Source: Phallus indusiatus (taxonomy: Eukaryota; Basidiomycota; Agaricomycetes; Phallales; Phallaceae). Taken from it: a stretch of 64,000 bases of DNA. The notes beneath the pieces are model-generated. The model was given only the letters and a program-made list of their open reading frames with translations, had not been told where the DNA came from and ran no database searches. The translations under genes and the position numbers were made by a program. Below, piece by piece: positions 55,693-64,000 of the stretch (positions are counted from its first letter, which is position 1; every line of letters starts with the position of its first letter). The DNA lies in the NCBI GenBank assembly GCA_027605045.1, contig JAQFWX010000117.1, forward strand, positions 42,514-106,513. The letters are read 5' to 3'.

Positions 55693-57130
55693 ATGAAGAC
55701 AGCCAACGCATTGTCATCATCATCAATACTGCTGTCAGCCTGTTCCCAGCTTCGTCGCTCACCGCTACGGTCACCTCCACCTCAGACGACTCCTCGCCTC
55801 ACCGTATTCTCACTCCGCCGCTCAACGTCACGGTCAATGTCCAACTCCGTTATACCCTCTGTAGAAAGCGCAAAGCGTTTGGCAGCATACGCTGCCGTTG
55901 ATCGGCATATCCTTCCTGAACACAAAGCAAGTCCTTGTGCTTTTTTTAATGGAGTCGAATGAACTAATATCAAATTGTAGATAATCGGCGTTGGCTCAGG
56001 TGAAGATGGATACTGAGAAAAAACACGTCTACACCAATCTTATTGACCACAGGTTCAACGGTACCCTATGTTATCGAACGTATCTTGGAACACGGCTCAG
56101 AAATCAATTCGACAAGAGTTTTTATTCCCACTGGTACGCCAGTCTTAGTATGCTAACTTCTTATTTTCTCATATTTCTTTAGGCTTTCAGTCCAAAGAAC
56201 TGATCGTTAGCGGTGGATTGAAATTAGGCGACGTGGACCAATATCCTCTCATCGATGTTACAATCGATGGTGCTGATGAGTACACACTAATCATTTCTTC
56301 AGATCTTATTCTAGTGTTCGTCTAATCAATGATTTCTGATCATAGAGTCGACCATGAACTAAATTGTATCAAAGGCGGAGGAGCATGTCATCTACGGGAG
56401 AAAGTACTAGCCGAAGCTGCGAGAACGTGAGCCTTGTAAAACGCACTCGGTCAAGGAAGCTCTAATCTTTCGTTCATAGTTGGATTGTTGTTGCGGATTA
56501 TAGAAAGAAGTCAAGCGTACTGGGTACAACGGTATGATTAACCCTTTTGTCTACAACGATACACGTTCAACCAAATTGTTACAGTATAAACCAGGAGTAC
56601 CCGTTGAAGTCGTCCCATTTGCCTATGTAAAAGTCCTTCAGAATCTGAAACGGCTCGGATCGGTGCGACACTCATTAATCCAGTGAATGTTCCGTCCGTC
56701 CATTAACTTGCCGTTTTTCTCTTTTTTCTTGCATTCTAGCCAAATGCTACGTTACGTATGGCACAAAAGAAAGCTGGTCCCGTTGTTTCAGACAATGGCA
56801 ATTTCGTGATTGATGCACCTTTCCCTCCGGAGCTACTCAAAGACCCTCACAAGGTGCGCCGATCACTCCGTAAACCCTATTGGCATATACCTTCAAAATT
56901 AAATCCTTGTATAGATTTCTCGAGAAATAAAAATGCTGACAGGAGTTGTTGAAGTGGGTCTTTTTTGTGATATGGCCGAAGCTGCTTATTTCGGAAATGA
57001 GGTATGTTTTCAATCTTTTAAAGGAGTTCTTTACCCCCCATGTTGACGTTTTGAAAAGGATGGTTCTGTAACAATACGATCCAAAGACGGAGCAACCACG
57101 AACCTTCCAGCTATAAACGGTTTAGCTTAG
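55693..57130 (+). CDS. RKI1: Ribose-5-phosphate isomerase (RpiA type)
   Basis: It interconverts ribose-5-phosphate and ribulose-5-phosphate in the pentose phosphate pathway. Exon 1 encodes a Ser/Arg/Pro-rich leader and then [24 protein letters not shown]. It is joined by a GC-AG intron (55927-55980) to a 19-nt exon (55981-55999), together giving the active-site loop IIGVGSGSTVPYV. Further exons carry [33 protein letters not shown] with the catalytic acids, [27 protein letters not shown] and [12 protein letters not shown]. It ends [11 protein letters not shown] at 57130. The N-terminal leader (about 48 residues before MSNS) is longer than usual; translation may start at either Met, and the leader resembles a mitochondrial presequence. 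Confidence 0.9.
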
Positions 57131-57392
57131 ATATATATACGCGTGTATGGGTTGGATAGAGCTCAAAAAGCTATTCGTGTATTTTATGATTTTGGTGTAA
57201 TTTTTGATAGTAGTAACCTCCCCTCGTCCGTAACGCGTAACCATGGACATCAGAACATGGTACACATCATTTGATTTATTTTTTATCCCGCCGGACCCAT
57301 TTCGTTAGATCTCTCTTAGTACTAAGCGTGCATAGCTTCTTTTCCCTTCGAAACTTCTAAATTTTTTCTCTTACTCTTACACACTACCCACC

Positions 57393-59157
57393 ATGTCATA
57401 CATGAGCACTATCGAAGACGAGGACGAAGAACTTCCTTCGTACGAGAGTTGTCTTTCCGAGTTTGCAGCGGAAACTATCAGTGCCGAGCGTACGGATGAT
57501 GCCGCCACAGTGACTGACGCAGTGACCGCACCCGATTACATTTTCGAATCCGAGTCCGAATTCGACACCGTCCAGCCTCAGGCTCAGGTTTTTGCTTCAA
57601 GTCAGATTCAGATCGCAACTCGTCCGTTGCCTGAAATACCCATCGATACGAAACCGGTTATTGGCGACAATACAGGAGATGATTTGAATGTAACCCAGCC
57701 ACATCCAACTTCAATTGGTCCAAATCATCCTGCAAGTACTACTAGTAGTAGCACAGTCACTCTAGTGTCTGTGTCCGAGCCTGCTGCATCTCGTCCACCA
57801 CCTATTCGAAAAGAAACTCGGCCCAACACTAGTCCCAGTATGAATTAAAATCTCTAATCTCGGGAAAACCGTTTTTGCTGATATTTAATATTTTTGTAAT
57901 GATGTTGTATGCAGCCTCTGCCACTAGCAGCACATATCCAAGTCATCAATACGACCAGTAAGTGTTCAACGTTCAACCCTTCTCGACTCATCGAACTCAG
58001 GAGTGGCTTGTTTATAATTTTTAATTAGGCTTTTGATCGACGGGCTGTATCCATCCGATACACTTTGCCGTTTAGCTGATGCTTTATTCACTCAACTCAC
58101 TTTTGGGGAGTTTCTCGACCCATTAGCTCTCGCACGAGCCTGTGATCCAAGCATTCGGGATGCTGAACTCGTACGCTCCAATAACCACTGAATCCAACCC
58201 TGCCCATCCTGATTCCTCATTTTTTAGACACCTCGAATGATATTTCGATTGACACGGTTTTTAACTATCGCTGGTATATCATTCACCGTATGTCAAAGAT
58301 GCTATTAACACCTCGACTCAACCACAACCATTGTTAAATTGATCTTTATATATAGCGCACAAGGTCTGACATTCCAGTTTTAACACGAAACTCATTCATC
58401 CAATGGCTCGTGTTCGAAATGCGTGCCAACCCCGATTACAGCTACACCGTACGTCATCTCATCCCATAACCCAACCACTGACTTATCGAAAACACAGACC
58501 TGGAAAATCCGCCTCGAAAACTACTCACTCCACGATCCACGCACAAACACTTCATTCATATTCAACAACAACGTCGAATCAACAATCCCTCGAACTGCAT
58601 TCCCTGAACGGCCTGTAGACGCAGTACTTACGAATGTTCATGGTGTATGGAGAGCGATTGTTTATATATTGGGAAAGAGACAGAGCATGTCTGGTGTTAA
58701 AGTTAAAGCACCTGGACCTGGACCTGGACCTGGACCGGCGCCGGGGTCGGTTTTGGGAGGGATGCGCATTCGTATTGGTACTGGTGCTGGTGCTGGTGCT
58801 GGTGTACCTCCGGGAAGTTTGAGAGGAAGGGGTGCGGGCAGAGGTGCTGGTAGAGGAGTCGGCGCAGGTGTAGGTAGAGGAGTCGGTGCAGGTGTAGGTA
58901 GAGGAGTCGGTGCAGGTGTAGGTAGAGGGGTTGGTGCAGGCGTAGGTGCAGGCGTAGGTGCGGGAGTAGGTGCGGGAGTAGGCGCGGGAGTAGGCGCGGG
59001 AGCAGGAGCAGGAGCAGGTAGAGGAGGTAGATGCCCTTTCCAAAATGCTCGTAATTGTGAAAATACCGGCAACGCTTTTGAGCGTAGGTCCGCCCATGGA
59101 CTTGAAAGAAGTGTCGTCAAAGGCGTAACAAGAGGAATTCTTCGAAGTCTCTTCTAA
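57393..59157 (+). CDS. Unrecognised protein with Gly-rich repeat tail
   Basis: No known family is recognised. The first exon ([20 protein letters not shown]) is acidic and then Pro/Ser/Thr-rich and probably disordered. A globular middle follows across five short introns: [80 protein letters not shown] and [16 protein letters not shown]. The C-terminal third is low complexity: GPGPGPGP, then Gly-Ala-Gly and Gly-Val-Gly-Arg repeats encoded by a 24-nt tandem unit. It ends with a non-repetitive tail, [26 protein letters not shown]. The intron at 58450-58498 joins the middle to the tail frame. It may be a taxon-restricted protein. Confidence 0.7.
58711..58735 (+). repeat. CCTGGA hexanucleotide repeat coding Gly-Pro
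   Basis: Four CCTGGA units in tandem encode alternating Pro and Gly inside the Gly-rich tail of the unrecognised protein. Confidence 0.8.
58849..58944 (+). repeat. 24-nt coding tandem repeat, four units
   Basis: Four consecutive 24-nt units (58849-58872, 58873-58896, 58897-58920, 58921-58944) encode GRGVGAGV. They differ at a few third positions, and the last unit has two or three more changes. Shorter GTAGGTGCRGG-like units continue to about 59000. Such coding minisatellites commonly vary in copy number. Confidence 0.85.
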
Positions 59158-59259
59158 TGGAGACATTATTTATATGATTAAATAGTTACGAGATGTACAT
59201 AGTGGTAAAATAACATAAAAACGGTCGCATATACAAGAATAAGTTGATAAGATTGTCCT

Positions 59260-60331
59260 TTATTTTTTGAGTCCTGAAGTCATTTCTTTCACTCCTTGTT
59301 TGATCTTCTGACCCAAAGAAGGCTAATATCACAACATATATTTATCAGCGCGTAATTCGTGTGTTGAAACGAAATGTATACCATACCTTGTCGTGTCCCG
59401 CATCACCCTCAGTTTGCTCGACCCGCGAAGGTTGATTGTCTTGCTGATTATTTTGATTATTAGGATCTAAATCATAAGACATAAGTCAGAAAGAGAGCTC
59501 GAACATGAAAATAAGGAAGTTTTTACCAAAACCATAAGTTCCAGGAACCCTCTCATGCGCATGCTCCCCCTGGCCCGAAATCTCCTGCGCACGACCAGAC
59601 GTCTCATACGTCGCACCAGTGCCTACAGGCTGCGCCGTACCCGGAACAGTATTACCCAGCGGGGCGTTCGAACCCAAATTGTTATTATTCCCGGTATTGT
59701 TCAAGGCGTTGTTGTTATTGTTGCTGGTATCGAAGTTATACCCTCCTCTACCTAATTGTTGAGTCCCACCGAGTCTTTCGCCAGGCAATGTAGCGACGCC
59801 ACTGTCGTCCCGTCCACTAGGTTGAATCCCAGCACCACCATGAGTAGGCTTGAGATTCGATCCAGCCAGATTGTTCCCGGCATTGGTGCTGGTGTCGTTG
59901 TTATTGTTGTTGGTATCGAAGTTGTACGCTCCTCTACCTAATTCTTGAGTCCCACCGAGTCTTTCACCAGGTAATGTAGCGACACCGCTCTCGTCTCGTC
60001 CACCAGGTTGAATCCCAGCACCACCGTGAGTAGGCTTGAGATTCGTTCCAGCCAAATGGTTTCCGATATTGGTGCCGGTGTTGTTGTTGTTATTGTTGTT
60101 GTTGGCATCGAAGTTATACCCTCCTCTACCCGCTTGTTGAGTCGGAATCGCACCGAGTCTTTCATCGGGCAATGTAGCGACACCGGTCTCTTCCCTTCCA
60201 CCAGGTAAACTCCCGGCACCACCGTGAGTAGGCTTGAAATCCGTTCCAGACACGCTTTCGTGCGTAGGGAGCTCGTTACGAAGCTGGTCTAGACGACCCG
60301 CGTTCGGTTGTTGAGTATCATTGAAAGACAT
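59260..60331 (-). CDS. Disordered protein with three PTHGGAG repeats
   Basis: The function is unknown. The start at 60331 opens MSFNDTQQPNAGRLDQLRNE. Three copies of a roughly 58-residue unit follow. Each has KPTHGGAGxxPGGRxxxGVA, TLPxERLG, GRGxYNFD and a run of Asn. The C-terminal part has RAQEISGQGEHAHERVPGTY, and two short last exons end LGQKIKQGVKEMTSGLKK at 59260. The composition (Gly, Asn, Gln, no hydrophobic core) predicts an intrinsically disordered, LEA- or stress-like protein; that role is inference. An AT-rich TATATATA near 60371-60378 lies about 40 bp upstream of the start. Confidence 0.78.
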
Positions 60332-60708
60332 ATTTGTTTTTCTGGTATTTGGTTTGGGGGTGCCCTTAGTATATATATTTCGCCCATGTCTTGCAATATC
60401 CCCCGGGTAAATTGAATTATGACGATCGTGTCTGACGTCCGTCGACGTAGATGGAGTCCCATGTCATCGCACAATCACGTGATTGCGGTATACTACGTCT
60501 CGCATTTCAAATCTTAATTTGTTTCAAAGGCCCATGTTTAGTATTGTTGTAGAGATGGACTTTGTGGAATGACCTCACTGCCGTGGTGTGGTCCGTTCGC
60601 GCGAACGGACAGCGCGTGCGCGTCAGGTTTTGTGCCTTACATAAGCACTCCACGCAAGCATTGAATTTTGCTGTTCCTGCTCATCCTAATCTCCTCGCAA
60701 TCGACAAC
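60332..60708. promoter_or_regulatory. Divergent promoter with two perfect palindromes
   Basis: This 377-bp region separates the divergent starts of the repeat protein and DENND6. It holds a 14-bp palindrome CAATCACGTGATTG at 60472-60485, centred on an E-box CACGTG, and a perfect 20-bp palindrome at 60591-60610 (arm GTCCGTTCGC). Both look like binding sites for dimeric regulators; bHLH or Cbf1-type factors bind CACGTG cores. Confidence 0.6.
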
Positions 60709-62784
60709 ATGGATGATGAAATAGACATAGGAACGATTCGAATTCAAACCGCACGCAAAAATAGGGGATCCATTGGCTCATTATTTCACTTTTCGGAGGA
60801 CGCATCTCTCTCACACAATATTGCTCAAAAGGAGGAACGGCCTTCGGAGCCCCCTCCAGAATCCTTTCTCCATTCATTACGGGAAGACAAATTAGATAGA
60901 CTCCGGAGATGGATATATGGAATTGCTGTAGGAAAATCATTGATCTCTTATTTGATATTGTTCTGGAACAGTGTTACTGAACTGTAAATTTGGCTCTTAA
61001 CAGTCAATTTCGACCTCGACATAGGACCGATTGTATCCTGCATTCATCCTGCCTTGAAATTGTCTTCTCAATGTCTTGAGAATATGTTTGTGCTTTCTTT
61101 TTTCTGCGACTTGCAGCTCGGCTCGGTTGCTTGATTGACTGGTGGTTATTAATATATTGTCACTAGTGCTTTTTCGTCATTCCCTGATTCGGCAGCATTC
61201 GACACTGGAACGCAAGTCCATTCTTTCAAGCTCACTTCATTCCGTCAGGAAGACGGCATTTCATCAATCACTTATGGGTTTTCCTGCTTCAGTCAAATGA
61301 AGGACTCAGGCTCAAGAAGGGGTTATATCCAGGTATAGCCTTTACTTAGCCTTTATCACGTCGTCGTCATCGTCAATCTATATCTTGCTTTTCTTGACAG
61401 AGATCGATCGTTCTATTATCCCAATATCCATACGTCTATCTTTTCGAGGAAGTAATCAAATTACTGGCCAACCGGTTTATTTTGCTCGGGTATCCTGCTT
61501 TAAATCAAGCATGTCAAGACGTCAGCGAATGGTACATCGTCACATCTATTTGACTCAATAATGTCAATAATCTGATTTCAAGGTCATTACCTGCTCCTAA
61601 TCAATTATTACAACTATCCTTTTTAGAAGAAACACTGCAAGTCCGGTTACCAGCTTCTGATGACGAGGTCCAAATATTAGAGTTACCTGACGGAAACAAA
61701 ACTTTACATACCCCTGTATGTCTTTTTACATCTTGAATAATACTTTCAGATACTTACTTTTTCAGTTCAGCTTCTGGCATGCATACCGCCGTCAACCCCA
61801 CCCTCTGTTGCTGTCTTGTCATCCTGCTTACCATCTCTCTGGTCAATCTGGGAACTACTAATTCTCTGCGAGCCGATATTTGTTTATGGTCCTAACCCAC
61901 GACTTACAAGTTTGGCTATATGGTGGATGCGCGATGTGATACGACCGGCAAGTGGCTTTTTTTCTCTCTCTATTCCCTCTCGATGATGGTTTTAGCTGAC
62001 TACCATTCAGATACCTTTGATCATAGACTTCCGGCCTTACATAACGATACACGATAGAGATTTTACGTCGTTGGTAAACAAATATCCTCCTAGAACGGGT
62101 TTGGTGATTGGAGCGACCAATCCATTTATATCAACATCAACGAAACACTGGCCCCATCGACTGATGCTCGGCGGGCTGAACAAGAATGAGTAAGATCTCT
62201 TTATCGAATGTCATGACTGGTATTCATTCTTATTGCATCTATAAAGACTAATATACAATAAGACGATAAAGTCGTCTCATGAGATAACGGGTGCTCTGGG
62301 CTTTACTTCTCGAATACACAAACGGTATACCTCCAAAGATCGACCATTATTACAAACCTGGGAAGAAGCGGTAGCTAATGGAGGGCATTATGGTATGCTT
62401 CTTCGACACTACTAGGTTTCGTTCACCCCGAGTATGAGCTAAACCAATCCAACAGAAACCATTGCATCTCATTCACTTCGGCAACATTTCTCATCACGAA
62501 CAGCTTTCTTTTTAGTGCCACTGAATCGATACCTGAACAGCTTGATCCCCACACTATCCCAAGCTTCGCAAAAATCCCGACCGCAATCTCGGTTGAGGAC
62601 GTTCAACACGGCTGATTTTCTGAAATCGCTGACAGAGCATGGAACACCTTTACCGTTTAAATCGTCGTCGAAAAGGCAAGAGTTTTACGCTAGGTGGTTG
62701 AAAACGCCTGCTTTTGGACGGTGGTTAGCTGCACAGGACGAGATTGTTTCGGATATGCTGCAGGAAAGGATAGGTATTCAGTAA
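60709..62784 (+). CDS. DENND6: DENN-domain protein of the DENND6 type
   Basis: DENND6 proteins are Rab guanine-nucleotide exchange factors in membrane traffic. The ATG at 60709 opens MDDEIDIGTIRIQTARKNRG. The uDENN part begins LRRWIYGIAVVNFDLDIGPI, spliced, followed by AFSSFPDSAAFDTGTQVHSF, YGFSCFSQMKDSGSRRGYIQ and RSIVLLSQYPYVYLFEEVIK. The core DENN part includes LLACIPPSTPPS, ILCEPIFVYGPNPRLTSLAI and IPLIIDFRPYITIHDRDFTS. Then comes TGLVIGATNPF. The last exon carries the conserved FYARWLKTPAFGRWLAAQDE and ends at 62784. About ten short introns; all checked joins are open. Confidence 0.88.
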
Positions 62785-63291
62785 TAGAGGTTCGGACCTC
62801 GTGTTAGTATACTTGTACATAGATTAATGGTTGTCATTCATGAAATTTACGAGATATTTCAATTCAGTGGAGGTAATGGTTTACAGTAATTGGCGAACGA
62901 AGAAAGCTATATATGTACGCGGAAGGACATTAAGAAGAATATGCTCAGCTCAGTCTTTCGACCCCTTCAAGCGCCTCAAACTATTAACTAGCCTATTATA
63001 ATGCAAATTTAGAACAAAGCCCGAATTAAAAAGGCCTATCAACATACCAATACCTGATTCCTTATCCGAATATCTTTGGAGTCGTCGGTTTCCGGCACTC
63101 AACTACTTTATTCAAGTATTGAAAAACTGATTGAGCAATCAAATCGACAATCAACAATAGACGCGGACTGTTGGGGAAAAGGTACTATAAACGCTGAATG
63201 AAACAAGAAAACAAAAGCAGAACGAACCCAGTCTAATTTAGATATTCTTTTTGCGTAGATACATGAAAAAGGATCCAGTAATACGATGCAT
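62785..63291. other. Convergent intergenic region
   Basis: This 507-bp gap lies between the stops of DENND6 and the ferroportin-like gene. No gene or structure was seen. Confidence 0.5.
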
Positions 63292-64000
63292 CTACAGTAT
63301 CTTTTTAACCCAGTCGAGGTGGAGAACATGTCCGCGCTCTTTCTTGACATAAATCACGTATGTAACCGCACCAGTTAAAACGCTCGCGAAGGATACAGTT
63401 GCAGCCCAACGGAATTGAGATGGGCGGTATAGTACCATCGTGAGAACGTATCTATCAAAAAGTAGAATTGATTAATAAGGTTCTACAAGCAAATGCTATG
63501 AATATGTTTACTTCAGAAGACTGAGAACGTTTTGCATGGTGAACTGGAGACCCGTTAACGTATTCCGACGGGGATGCGTGAGTAACGCGTTTTGCAATTG
63601 TTTTGTCTGGATGAGATCGAATGACCATAATCCAATTCGAGATAAAGCCATTCCTAAAATTTGATATGAATATAAGCATTGAATACATGTACATATTCCA
63701 TTGAACGAGAGACACTTACCTCCAAACAGGAGTATACCACCAAGTATTCCCAACGTGGATTTAGACTCGAAAAAGTCATTCGTTGGTGCAAAGAGGTAAA
63801 ATGACGCAACCACTGGGGCTAGAAACACTACCATGGACCTGTGCAGATAGTCAATAATTACCAAACAAAAAGAAGAGAAACAGGATTCGGTTGCTATGCG
63901 ATTAGACTTACCAGATACTCCAATTGCCTGCACGAACGGACCCAATTTTTCTTTCTAAGGGTGCAGCTACGACTGTTCCCAACAGACCAGTTATTACACA
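63292..64000 (-). CDS. Ferroportin-like (SLC40) transporter, C-terminal part
   Basis: SLC40 proteins export iron or other divalent metals. Only the C-terminal exons are in the window; the gene continues past 64000. Reading from the right edge: ITGLLGTVVAAPLERKIG and VRAGNWSIW, spliced to SMVVFLAPVVASFYLFAPTN, then LGILGGILLFGG. Next come ALSRIGLWSFDLIQTKQLQN and HPRRNTLTGLQFTMQNVLSL, then YVLTMVLYRPSQFRWAATVS, FASVLTGAVTYVIYVK and a tail ending LDWVKKIL at 63292. The SRxGLWSFDL pattern and the hydrophobic helices support the family call. Metal specificity cannot be told. Confidence 0.83.

Noticed and set aside
58579..59166. Minus-strand ORFs of 152-195 codons with Ala/Pro/Thr and Ser/Thr repeats
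   Set aside because: They are shadows of the Gly-rich repeat on the plus strand; the plus frame continues a spliced upstream protein and ends in a non-repetitive tail.

Overview
The window reads as nuclear DNA of a filamentous basidiomycete, most likely an agaricomycete mushroom. The coding genes are broken by many short (about 50-70 nt) GT-AG introns, genes are packed on both strands, and the protein set is eukaryotic: V-ATPase subunit B, tubulin cofactor D, a Prp2-type spliceosomal helicase, a Cet1-type mRNA-capping triphosphatase and DENND6. The F-box protein and the Sec14, GMC and glycosyltransferase set also look agaricomycete. The species cannot be told from the sequence alone.

Layout. 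0.3-5.8 kb (+): BUD22, an ABHD12-like hydrolase and VMA2. 5.8-13.7 kb: a gene-poor, AT-rich stretch. 13.7-16.9 kb (+): a TCP11/SOK1-family protein. 16.9-23.6 kb: a second gene-poor stretch holding two degenerate tRNA-like units. 23.6-23.9 kb (-): a small two-exon SDHAF1 gene. 24.3-39.6 kb: an accessory block with a UDP-glycosyltransferase (-), Sec14 copy 1 (-), a GMC oxidoreductase (+), an inverted Sec14 relic, a relic of an F-box last exon, Sec14 copy 2 (-) and an F-box gene (-). 39.9-54.5 kb: conserved housekeeping genes (NDUFAF6, a histidine phosphatase, the RNA triphosphatase CET1, TBCD, a DUF427 protein and PRP2/DHX16). 55.7-64 kb: ribose-5-phosphate isomerase, a Gly-rich repeat protein, a disordered triple-repeat protein, DENND6 and the 3' part of a ferroportin-like transporter that runs off the right edge.

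The housekeeping genes are not functionally linked; several share very short divergent promoters (66-78 bp). The most distinctive part is the accessory block. Two Sec14 paralogues, two relics and an F-box gene point to an old tandem duplication of an F-box/Sec14 module. A GMC oxidoreductase now lies between the Sec14 copies, and a glycosyltransferase lies just downstream of copy 1. Gene structure is also notable: 8-nt microexons in two genes, a 9-nt microexon kept in both Sec14 copies, a GC-AG intron, and a stop-free intron of 54 nt in VMA2. All gene models were spliced by eye from reading frame, splice signals and remembered family motifs. No database search was run, so intron ends are approximate unless a position is given.
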